Shown here: positions 45,761 through 55,984 of the stretch, piece after piece
Layout: the number at the start of each line of letters is the position of its first letter
How positions within the stretch are numbered: position 1 is the first letter of the stretch
Assembly: GCF_023091745.1 (NCBI RefSeq)
Contig: NC_068910.1
Location: 41,899,272-41,963,271, forward strand
Origin: Budorcas taxicolor
Taxonomy: Eukaryota > Chordata > Mammalia > Artiodactyla > Bovidae
Length of the DNA: 64,000 nt
Direction of reading: 5' to 3'
Position numbers and translations under genes: made by a program
Notes under the pieces: model-generated
What the model was told of the DNA's origin: nothing
The model's input: only the letters and a program-made list of their open reading frames with translations
Databases searched by the model: none

Positions 45761-45839
45761 CCCCAAGGATTCTGACCAATGCAGTACCTTCCAGGGATAG
45801 GTATGTGGTGTGTTTGAGGAAGATCCATTTTCCAGTTGA

Positions 45840-46082
45840 GCTAGACTGCAGAGCTTCTCAACCCCAGCACCCAGTGACATTTGGGACTGGACAGCTCTTT
45901 GCAGCGGGGGGCTGTCTGTCAGGGGTGATGTTTGTAGAAGGTTTAGCAGCATCCCTGGCCTTTGTCCACTAGCAAAAGATGCCTGTGGCATCTCCATCCT
46001 GCAGTTGTGCACATCAGCGATACCTCCAGACACTGCCCAGTGTTCTCAGGGGCACAACTGCCCCAGTTAAGAATCACTGGAC
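45840..46082 (+). mobile_element. MER20-like hAT element
   Basis: AGAGCTTCTCAACCCCAGCA start, TTTAGCAGCATCCCTGGCCT middle, ACCTCCAGACACTGCCCAGT, and end CCAGTTAAGAATCACTGGA. Nearly complete, about 240 bp, non-coding. MER20 copies have been linked to placental mammal regulatory elements. Confidence 0.8.
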
Positions 46083-46691
46083 ACACGTCTGATGTGTGAG
46101 ATCCGAGAGAGGCAGGAAAACGTTACCAGAGCCTCACTGTGAATATCCTCCAGGTCTATGCTGAAGGCTGTGAGAATGCAGACTACAGAAGGAAAGGTGC
46201 CACCTGGGGTTTAGTAAGTGAGGAGCTACAGAAAAGATATAACTTGCAAAAGCATCAGGGCAGGAGGTCCTGTGGGAGTCAACACAGACTTCTGAGTCCT
46301 CAGGTTAGGAGCAGGATGTGTTCTCAGGCTTTATAAATTATATATTCAAAAATCCTAAAGCTAAAGATAGCAAAGGATAATATATAAGAACAGAGGACAA
46401 GTCCAGGCAGCCATGTCATCCACTGGTCCTTGGAATGCAGCCAATCTCTGACCCAAAACCTCAGAACTCCAAGTTTCATTTTAGGTAAGAAAGCTCCTGG
46501 ATCTGGGGGGAAAAAGAAAAACTAACCATTCCGTTTTCCTAAGAGGCTGCAATGTCAGATCGCATGGCACTGAATAAGCATGAACACGGTTGTGGTTCTG
46601 TCAGATTCAGAGAGTACACTTCTGCATAAATATACTGGACATGTGGCCACCATGGAAAGAAAAAACAATGGAAACATTTTCTCCCCAAGTT

Positions 46692-46910
46692 TCTGTGTGT
46701 GCTAAGCCGCTTCAGTCATGTCCGACTCTTTGCGACCCCATGGACTGTAGCCCACCAGGCTCCTCTGTCCATGGGATTCTCCAGGCAAGAATACTGGGGT
46801 GAGTTACCATTTCCTTTTCCAGGGGCTCTTCCCGACCTAGGGATTGAACATATGTCTCTTATGTCTCCTGCACTGACAGGCGGGTTTCTTTATCACTAGT
46901 GCCACACAAT
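46692..46910 (-). mobile_element. Bov-tA SINE
   Basis: The tail TGTGTGTGCTAAGCCGCTTC, then AGTCATGTCCGACTCTTTGC, GGCTCCTCTGTCCATGGGAT, GGGATTGAACATATGTCTC and the reversed head ACTAGTGCCAC. Low divergence in the left half. Confidence 0.94.
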
Positions 46911-47384
46911 TGCAAGCCAAGGATGTTTATGATCAGAACAGCAATTTTATAAACAGGAATAAAACGTGTATGAACCTTCTAAATATTCTACAATAAACAT
47001 ACTACTTTTGTAAAGCCAAAGATGGTTTTAAAATGATCTAACTCAGAATTGTACCTCATGATAAACACCCACCTAATTAAACAATTACATCCATTCCTCA
47101 AGCATCCTTGTTTGCTATTACCTGTTTTGATTTCTAGTGAGTTCTTTTTCATGTCATTGGGAAGGATTAGACAAGTATTTTCTTAGCCCTCTTTACAAAG
47201 CTACCATGACCATTTTGAACCTAGTACAGTTGCAAGCTTCTGGCTTATTTCATAGTTTTTAAGATGGAATTCTCTTGGGGAAAAAATAACTTGATTGCCT
47301 AAAGAAAAGTAACCCAATCTCTGAGAAAGCCAACAACACATCTCTGACAGAAAGCCATCCAAGGGTCAGGGCCCAGGGCTTTGG

Positions 47385-47500
47385 AATCAGACATGGCATA
47401 ACTTTGAGGCCAACATCTTCCCATCTCAGCTGTCTTATCTGGCAATGCGGAGATGTGAGTAACTTCATTAATCAGGTTCTTTCAAGGCTGCATGAGGTGG
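47385..47500 (+). repeat. MIR-like fragment
   Basis: CAACATCTTCCCATCTCAGC, TGTCTTATCTGGCAATGCGG and the surrounding sequence fit MIR in sense, but diverged. The rest of 46920-48940 shows no recognisable gene or repeat. Confidence 0.5.
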
Positions 47501-48949
47501 CTGGTCTGAACTATATGATCAGGAGTACAGCTCACATTCAGTCCTAGGTATCCCTTCTGATCCAGAACTTATAAGATAAGAGAATCATTCAGAACTTTGG
47601 GAGATCACACCAACCTTGCAATCTCTTGGAGATGTTTCTTGTGTTTCTTGGAGATAAGGAAACGACCTACCTGCTATAAGAGGACATCCCAGTTACTTTG
47701 TGAACCTCTCACAAGTTAAGGATAAAACTGCCCCCACATCCCGTCTCACTTTGGTCCCAATGAGATGCTGGAATTGTGAAATCCAACCCTCTCTCTCAAT
47801 AGCAGTGCTCCCGGGAATAATCTCAGGCTCCTGGCTTGCACTATAGTGGAAAAAGACGTAGTAGAGAATGCTGTCTCTTCAACAGCTTTGTTTAGAAAAA
47901 AAAAAAAGATTCTCAAGTAGAATGGTGAAGTCAAGTTCAGGCATTAGACTAATACTTTGAAATTTTAAATTTCAAGCTTTACAGTTTGTCTTTGAAGAAA
48001 GTGCTAAGCTTTTAGATTCTTCATAAGTATTAAACAGGTTTAATTATAAATACCTTGCAATATGTGCTTTGTTCCTTTTATTTGGAGTCAAGTTGAAATT
48101 TCCTATTAAACAAGATAAATTATACACAGCAGCCACTGTAATGGAAAAACAGCTACCAAGGAGTTTAGTTTCTGTACTGATGAAAGGCATGTAAAGACAT
48201 CAAAACTCAAACATCTGCAAGGCACTGTTGGGAAAAGGCGACACTGTGTGATGCCTTGTGACATTTTAAGGGCAGCAGACAGCTGGGGTGAGTGTAAGCA
48301 GTTTTAAGATGTCAGGAAGAAATTCAGATCACAGGATAGGGGATCAGCCCTCATTTCATAGGTGACTTCTTCCTTTGCTTCAAAAGTGAAAACACTTTCT
48401 TCTTCTCTAAGACAGATGTTAACAGAACAGAAGGCAAGCAGCCAGAAAGAGGAATGGATAAACTCCCGAGAGGGCAGTGAAAATGAGGCTCCCCCACCTC
48501 GTCTCCTCCAGAAAAACAGGAGCGTGAAATTGTTCAGACCATCTGGGGACTCGGTCACTGGGTGTGGGGTGGGGCTTGTGTGCTTAGGGTTGTGCAGTAG
48601 TGGGGGGCTTAGACAGAACAACAGTTGGGACATTTGTTGGCATGCTGCCCAGCCTTGCCCTGAAGATGCTTTTCCTTCTCAACACCAAGGCTCCTCCTTG
48701 GCCATCGGAGGCCTGGGCCTAGGAGCTCACACAGAAGATACATGATGTGTGGTTGTCTCTATTTCACATCATCCCTTCTGGCCTCAATAACAGTTGGAGG
48801 AGGAGTGTAATCCAACCAATAGTATGAGCTTCATTCAGCAAACTCCTGCTTAGCCTAAAGAGCGAATGGTCAGTGAACAGGGATCCCTAAAGGAAGATGC
48901 TTTTCACCAGAATTGTTCAGAAATCAAGCCCTAGGTTGAACAGAGCACA

Positions 48950-49035
48950 GTTCAGTTCAGTTCAGTCGCTCAGCCATGTCCAACTCTTTGTGACCCCATG
49001 AACCGCAGCACGCCAGGCCTCCCTGTCCACCAGAT
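48950..49035 (-). mobile_element. Short BovB/Bov-A tail insertion with long target duplication
   Basis: GTTCAGTTCAGTTCAGTCGC, TCAGCCATGTCCAACTCTTT, CAGCACGCCAGGCCTCCCTG is the reverse complement of the BovB 3' end. It is flanked by a 27-bp imperfect direct repeat (48923-48949 and 49036-49062; three mismatches; core CTAGGTTGAA). The insertion is only about 86 bp. Confidence 0.9.
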
Positions 49036-50264
49036 ATCAAACTCTAGGTTGAAGAGAGCACAAAACAGTTCATGAAAACCCAGTCTGCTAATTACCATCT
49101 CCGGTTAGAGAGTTCCAGATGCTTAGCTTTATGGTGATAGGAGCTGTTCCCCTTCCTTCTTGTTGCTGCATGTTCACCGCTGAGCACTGTCTCTGGCAGG
49201 TGGTAGCTGGACAGTCCACCTTTAGAGCTAATACATAAAATACACCAGGAGTGGTGACGCTAGTACTTTCAACTAACATTAACACGACCCTGTGGATTCT
49301 GTAGAAGCAGAGGGTAAGAGCAGAGGAGGAAGAGAAAGACAAGTTTTTCTTCTTGCTTTTCCTGTTTAACTGAGAGCCAAGCTTCTGCTCTGAGGAGAAA
49401 GTGAAGCCTCAGTAAAAATGCAAAGAGAATCCAAGTAACTCATTCTGGACACTTCTGCTTGTGCAGTCCCAGGTCCTAGCAGTTAAGGAATAACTGAAGA
49501 GCTTCTCAAACTCTAATGTCCATGTGATCACCCACGGATACTGTTAAGTTGCAGCTACAGAGATGCATCAGCTCAGCATGTGTCTAACAAGTTCCTGGGC
49601 GATGCCCTCAGTGAAGGTCTTTGGATTGCATTTGGGATTGCATGGGCTGAAGGGATGCTGAAGGAAAATGCCGATTATGCCCAAATTTCCCCAAACATGC
49701 TGACTTTAAAGCCTAACTCTTATGAAAGATGTGAGTCCACTAGACACCAGCATTTAATCTAGCCTCATTGAGTCACCTTATAATTAAATAGTGAATGTGA
49801 AAACTTGGTGTCATTCAACTGGCTATTGTTATGTGAAAGTGTTTCTGTCTCAGCAAAAAAACTTAAAAATATGGCAAGTTGTAATTTCACTTGCAAGATG
49901 TTTGAGGTTATTCTCGCAAGGATAATGGCACTTGCACCTAAAGTAATAAAAAGATAAATAATAACATATTCAAGACCCATCTGCACTGTCTTATATACTG
50001 ATCTTAATTACAGACTGTACATTTTCATCTAATTGCTAATAGTAAGTCAGCTCTGGAATAATTAGGAGGAGGAAGACTTATCATCGTTGGAACAGAGTAT
50101 TCAAACACTTTTGTTTTTTTTCAAATGTCACTATGACATTAAAAGAAATTCAGAAGAGAAAGACAGTAATAACAAGTGTGTGAATGCAAATATTAGTCCA
50201 AGATCGAAGTCTAGGAAAGGGGGCTCAGATGATCCCTGGCTGAAATACAGATGTTCTGACGCTT

Positions 50265-50600
50265 TGGTTCTCAGCACTGGCTGTCCCCTGGAAGCACCTG
50301 GAGACCTTTTAACCTACACCCATGCCTGGACCCCACCACCCCGGGATCTAGGTTGTTGCATTAGGATGGGGTGCGGGCAGCTAGAGTTAAACATCTCCCC
50401 CAGTGAGTCTACTGGCAGCCGGGACAGAGACCTTTGCTCTCATGTAGAATATCTCCACTGTGGTCCCCAACCAGCAAGATCCGCATCACCTGGGGACGCA
50501 GGCCAAGCGCACATTCTTGGCCTCTCCCTGGACCTGCTAAAGCAGAGGTCCTAGGCTTGAGGCCCATCCACCGGTACTTCAACCCGTTCTCAGGGTGAGC
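50265..50600 (+). mobile_element. Two adjacent hAT (MER5/MER58-like) fragments
   Basis: The first copy begins TTGGTTCTCAGCACTGGCTG and continues GGAAGCACCTGGAGACCTTT, CCTGGACCCCACCACCCCGG. The second, from about 50455, has CCACTGTGGTCCCCAACCAG, CAAGATCCGCATCACCTGGG. Both are non-coding. The 155-codon frame at 50087-50554 crosses them and is not a gene. Confidence 0.65.
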
Positions 50601-51225
50601 CTGGTGTGTGTTCCTGGAAGTTTTTCCCTGAGAATTCTGAGGGCCCTGTGCTTCTCACCCAGAGATTCTTATGTGGGGCTGCTGAAGTATCTCACATAGA
50701 GACCTCCCTGCTGGATAGCTTACAGCCTGGGCTCTGGTGTTAATTCCAGAGAGGATACCACCACCTCCAGTCTGGGAGTCTCAGTAAAGGAAGGAAACCT
50801 AAGGTCACTTAATTAAAGATTTAATGGCTACTATGTTACCCCCCAAATATGATCTTGTATAACAGGCTTGAATATTTTTATGATAAGAAACTTGCCAGTA
50901 TCTGGTCTACTCCTATTCATCTTCAGATGCTCACAAGGTACAGACTCTCTACTCAAAGTATTTACAAAGATGACTCGTTTACCCTTGGCCATGGTCTCCC
51001 ACGATGAATGCTGTAATCTGAATTTGACCCCTGCCCAAAATGCATGTCAGGGAGGTTTTGAGATATGTGACGGTCGTGTGGTTTCTTACAAAATGTACAC
51101 CAAATTCTTTGCCTTGAGAACACATAGAAAGTTCATTTTTCAGCCCCAATAACTTAAAAGCTGTTGTTAGAAAGCCAAACCGATGGTTTACATTCTCTTG
51201 CCTCCAAAATAAATATCCTTTGCTG

Positions 51226-51412
51226 GTGGTGGTTTAGTCGCTAAGTCACGTCTGACTCTTGTGACCCCATGGACTATACGTAGCCTGCCAGGCTCCTCTG
51301 TCCATGAGAGTCTCTAGGCGAGAAAATTGGAGTGGACTGCCATTTCCTTCTCCAGAGGATCTTCCCGACCCTGGAATCGAACCCAGGTCTCCTGCATCAG
51401 GCAGGTCCTTTG
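51226..51412 (-). mobile_element. Bov-tA SINE
   Basis: GTTTAGTCGCTAAGTCACGT, CAGGCTCCTCTGTCCATGAG, TTCTCCAGAGGATCTTCCCG, GGAATCGAACCCAGGTCTCC. It lacks a clear reversed head end, so it is 5'-truncated. Confidence 0.9.
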
Positions 51413-52129
51413 CTCCTCATGCCCAGTATCTAGGACTCTCACCCCTGCTGGGTTCAATCCATCAGCACGCAAAACAGCAAGACTGCTAGTAGACCATTCA
51501 CACATTCCATGTATACATTAGAATGATACTTTTCCATGTCTTGTTGGCACATGTAAAAAAAGATAATATTCATAAGGCATATTTGGTAAACTGAAGAAGA
51601 TTTGGGGGAATCTATATAAAACTTATTTTAAAATCCATATTATTTATAAGTATATTACTCAATAATCAAAAGCTTCAAAGAAGAGGTTAAATACTGAATT
51701 TGTATCAAATTTGAAAACCTAACATTTTCCATTTTTTAAATGAAAATTTGGGCTTCCTTTCATGAAAAGATAGTTCCTAGCAACTTAAATACACAAAATG
51801 GCTATGAACAATTCCCTGTTAAGACTTTGATGATGATCTCTTCAAATTCTTAATAGAGAATATTAGTGAAAAACTTTGTATGAGGAGATGTTCAAAAGTT
51901 TGAAAGCATTTTTTTTAGAATAATTCAGAATTGTGTAATAGCCAAATCTGTATTTAAAGAATACAATCACTTCTTAATTAAAAAAAAAAGTAATACTAAA
52001 ATGTCTTGTTCACATTTTGTGAACACATTATTTGTGAACAATAATGTGAACACATTTTGAATTCAGTTCACGCGTTTTTCCTCTCAAGCGTTTTAAATAA
52101 TCATGATGTTTTAATTCTTTGGTGCACTT

Positions 52130-52420
52130 GTACTGTTAGAGCGGTTACCACGTTAGCATGCCTCCAGACATGCGCATCAGTCACAAGTGGACAGAAGTAT
52201 CGACGCATGCGTGAATGCAAATACAGGGGTAGAATATACGGGTGTGGACCGGCAAGGAGGCCCGCCGGCCATGGTGCTCGGTCGATCCCAACGCATGGTT
52301 CCCTGGGCACATCAACAGTGACCTCCTCTCGGAGCTCTATGGGCTCCTGCGAAGTGGCACGTGATACAATGAACCTTATATCCAGGTCGGGGAGCACCCT
52401 GGCCTAGCCTCCTGAGAGAA
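52130..52420. other. CpG-rich block of unknown identity
   Basis: Unusually many CpGs for this window (TATCGACGCATGCGTGAATG, GGCCCGCCGGCCATGGTGCT, CGGTCGATCCCAACGCATGG). Both strands carry frames of about 100 codons through it (52057-52407 + and 52101-52397 -). I recognise no protein domain. Downstream at 52855-52860 is AATAAA in a context (AATAAAGCTCGGTCTGAAGC) reminiscent of an LTR R region. It could be an old LTR, a retrocopy or a small CpG island. Confidence 0.5.
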
Positions 52421-53089
52421 TGGGGAGAACTGTTACTCATTTACTTCACGCTTCGTCTTTGGGAACCTGAGACAAGTCACATTTCCTTCTCTGTTCAGAG
52501 AGCCTTAAAGGACGCCCCTAACTCCCAGACAGGTTTCTTGTCCTTGGCTTGATACACTTTACTGGTTATCTCAGGCCTTAACTAGCTGCTGCAAAAGGGA
52601 TTATTGCATCAGGACACTGCATTTCTGGAGCCCAAGATGGCAACACCCTGGTTCTACCCATGTCATCCTTGGACATCAAGCGCATTTTTCTGAAAGGAGT
52701 GACTCAGGAAAAGTCCACTAAGAGGCAAACACCTGAAAGCACCTCGTAGGTGCAAACCATGATCTTGGATGGCTATGTTATTATACCATCACTCTTTCCG
52801 ACTAATATTCAGTCCCCAAAGGACTGCTGCAAGCATCCTGCCGACACCACTATCTGAATAAAGCTCGGTCTGAAGCCCACCTGCCTCAAAGTGACCTGAA
52901 GCTCTTCCTAAAAGTTCAGACCCATTGATACACCCAAATCCAAATTACCCAGTCTAGCTGGGGATGCAGATGATCAGCTTATGGCTAATAGAAATGAGAC
53001 TACAACTATGAGAATACTTTGCAAACAAGAAATACAGGGAACCAGGAAGGCCAAGGAGCACCAGCTACACAGATCAACAGTAGCTTTTT

Positions 53090-53850
53090 TCTTCTCATTT
53101 AAATTATTTAATTGGAGGCTAATTACTTTATAATATTGTGGGGGGTTTCGCCATATGTCTATTATGGGTGTTAGTTGCTCTGTCACGTCCAGCTCTTTGC
53201 GACCCCATGGACTGTAGCCCACCAGACTTCTCTGTCCATGGAATTCTCCAGGCAAGAATACTGGAGTGGACTGCCATTCCCTTCTCCAGAGGAACTTCAC
53301 AATCCAGGGATCGAACCCTGGTCTCCTGTGTCTCAGGCAGATTCTTCACCATTTGAGCTACAGGGAAGTCTGTGGGTTTTGCCAGACATTGACATGAATC
53401 AGCCACGGGTGTACATGTGTCCCCTGCTCCCGAACCCCCTCCTACCTCCCTCCCCATCCCATGCCTCTGGGTTGTCCCAGTGCAACAGCTTTGAGCACCT
53501 TGTTTCATGCATTGAACTTCAACTGCTGATCTATTTCACAGATGGTAATATACATGTTTCAATGCTATTCTCTCAAATCATCCCACCCTCGCCTTCTCCC
53601 ACAGAGTCCAAAAGTCTGTTCTTTATCTCTGTATTTCCTTTTCTGTCTCGCATTTAAGGTCATCATTACCATCTTTCTAAATTCCATATATATACATTAA
53701 TATACTCTATTGGTGTTTTTCTTTCTGACTTACTTCACTCTGCATAATAGGCTCCAGTTTCATCCACCTCATTAGAACTGATTCAAATGTATTCTTTTAA
53801 ATAGCTGAGTAATATTGCATTATGTATATGCACCACAACTTTCTTACAGT
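53090..53850 (-). mobile_element. Ruminant L1 3'-end, antisense, interrupted by a SINE
   Basis: The left piece AATTATTTAATTGGAGGCTA and GTGGGGGGTTTCGCCATATG is the reversed L1 terminus. The right piece continues GACATGAATCAGCCACGGGT, CCTCCCTCCCCATCCCATGC, TTCATCCACCTCATTAGAAC. A Bov-tA split it at about 53165. Confidence 0.9.
53165..53371 (-). mobile_element. Bov-tA SINE nested in L1
   Basis: TTAGTTGCTCTGTCACGTCC tail, CTTTGCGACCCCATGGACTG, GGGATCGAACCCTGGTCTCC, reversed head AGCTACAGGGAAGTC. The L1 motif GGGTTTYGCCA occurs on both sides, consistent with a target duplication. Confidence 0.93.
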
Positions 53851-53879
53851 AGCTTTTTTAAGGCTTGGTCAAGGGATGT

Positions 53880-54075
53880 GTGGGCTTCCCCAGTGGCTCA
53901 GTGGTAAAGTATCCACCTGGCAATGCAAGAGATGCAGGAGATATGCGTCAGGAAGATTCCCTGGAGGAGGAAGTGGCAATCCACTCCAGTATTCTTGCCT
54001 GGGAAATCCTATGGAGAAAGGAGCCTGGTGGGCTACAGTCCATGGGGTTGCAGAAGAGTCAGCCTACTGTGCACA
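53880..54075 (+). mobile_element. Bov-tA SINE
   Basis: TGGGCTTCCCCAGTGGCTCA head, GTCAGGAAGATTCCCTGGAG, GAGCCTGGTGGGCTACAGTC, and a degraded tail (AGAAGAGTCAGCCTACTGTG). Lacks part of the B-box region. Confidence 0.92.
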
Positions 54076-54084
54076 CATGTGCAC

Positions 54085-54420
54085 GTGAAGGATGTGTAGG
54101 CATCGGCAATACAAAGTGATGGGAAAGGCCTCCAGGCAAAGAGAAGAACATGTGCAAAGGCCCTGTGGTAGGAGCATGGCAAATACAAAAGACTGAACCA
54201 AGGTTGGTGTGACTAGAAGGAAAAGATCAAGGGCAAATGTAGTTCTTGATAAAGATCCTGAATAATTGTCAAGTCACACAGCAATGTATAGAACAAATTA
54301 GAAACATCAGTCTTCGGTCTAAAATTGCTGCAGAATCCTTGAAAAGTTTTAAGAACAGATAATGCAGTTTATATTTTTAATATAAATCACTTCAGCAAGT
54401 GTGTGAAGTAACAGGTACAT
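54085..54420 (+). repeat. L2 LINE 3' fragment
   Basis: AAAGGCCTCCAGGCAAAGAG, AACATGTGCAAAGGCCCTGT, GGTAGGAGCATGGCAAATAC are hallmark L2 3' words. 54421-55980 beyond it holds nothing I can name. Confidence 0.75.
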
Positions 54421-55984
54421 GTAGACATCTAGAATTTGGTTTGGAGTTATTTTGTTGGTTGAGGTGATGATGTTAGCTTTGACTATAGAGGTGGTGATGG
54501 AGATTAAAATAATAGGAGATAATGCTTCAGAGGTGAAAGCAACAAGATCTGAAGATTAGTTGGCTTTCAATTCCACTTCTTCACCTGTAAGAAATTCCAC
54601 TGACTTGCACTCCAGTGCTAACCTACACACTGACTGCTGTGGCCCCGGACATGCGTCAACAAAGTGGATTGGTGCCATATTTAGAGAATGCAGTGCCTGG
54701 AATCAGTTGGTTGGATCTGTTATCACTTAACTGTGCTTTGAAGTGGAGGGTAATCTCCCCAATTCATAAGGCCAATTGTTTCACGAACTTTATGAAGATA
54801 CCTTTATGTTTGCATCTCTATATTATATGCATGACCCTATGCATTACTTTATATTTGTGAAGAGTTTAGGTCAGTTACAATGTTTAGGGGGAGCAGTCCT
54901 CAAAACTGCCCCTGCTCTTATACAAAATGCAATCCTGGAGTATCCCCAAACCACCCTGAGACTGGTTAATTTGCTAGAAAGCCTTGCTGAAAGCTGTTAG
55001 ACTCACAGCTATAGTTTATTATGTGAAAAGGACACAGATTAAAATCAGGCAATAGAAGAAGTGCATAGCACAGAGTCCAGGAGACAAGCCACATAGGGAG
55101 CTTTCACTGTCCTCTCCCGGATGGCGTCAAGATGCATGAATGCACCACAATCACAACAAAGGATGTTCACTCCAACCTCGCTGTTCAGAGTCTCAGTTAG
55201 GGCTCCTTTCTATCTGCATGACTGACTGACTGAGTGTAGGGTTGAACTCAGTTTCCAGGTCAACTGATATGACCCAAAGTTCCCTAAATCACATTGTTAC
55301 TATCTGGATAGCCTAAGGCATCCAGGAAAACACATGTTTGATCCCAGGATCCACTAACAAAAAGTCAGACCTCTTTTTTTGGCAAGGTTTAATTATTTAC
55401 AATATGCAAATAACATCAAAAGCTAACGATTTATGCCACTAGCAGTAGAAAAGTAATTCAAGTTAATATTGCATTGAAATGAGAGGATAAATTTGTAGAA
55501 ATACGCTCTTTTTCTTATAAAAAGTAGACTACACAAACCAAGGTTAGATCCCACATTACCCAGAATTAGTTTTTTTATCTATTAGAAAGCTTCCCATAAG
55601 AATTTCTCTGTTTTTCTTTACTGACCTCAAAATCCTACTTCCTGTGGCCAACTAGGGAAAGTGCAGTTTTTTAAATCGCTGAAAAGGGAAGTCCATTTTA
55701 GCATTTTTATCTTATTTCTCTAAATTCTGAGTTTCTTGATTTAGTCATTTCTTGCTTATTGTATTGGTTAATGGGCCAGATTCTAAGGTCTTTCCTTCAT
55801 TTGGCTGAGGAAAAACCACAGGGAAACAGAGAGACAGGATGGTTTCCTGTTTAGCATGACTACTGCAGACACCTTGCCACTTAGTAACATCCAACAGTTT
55901 CCAGAGTAAGTTGGCACAGTCACTGATACTCAATCTATTTTTTTAACTGACATCATCAATTTTAAAGAAAGATGAAAATATTAT

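Noticed and set aside
50087..50554. 155-codon forward frame, one of the longest in the window
   Set aside because: It crosses two recognisable hAT transposon fragments and has no protein-family features.
52057..52407. 116-codon forward frame (and a 98-codon reverse frame) as a gene
   Set aside because: Low-stop CpG-rich composition explains openness on both strands; the residues match no family I know.
53175..53657. 160-codon forward frame
   Set aside because: It is translated from a Bov-tA SINE plus antisense L1 3'UTR. Residue strings such as CPTLCDPMDCS and GFSRQEYWSG recur at every SINE copy.
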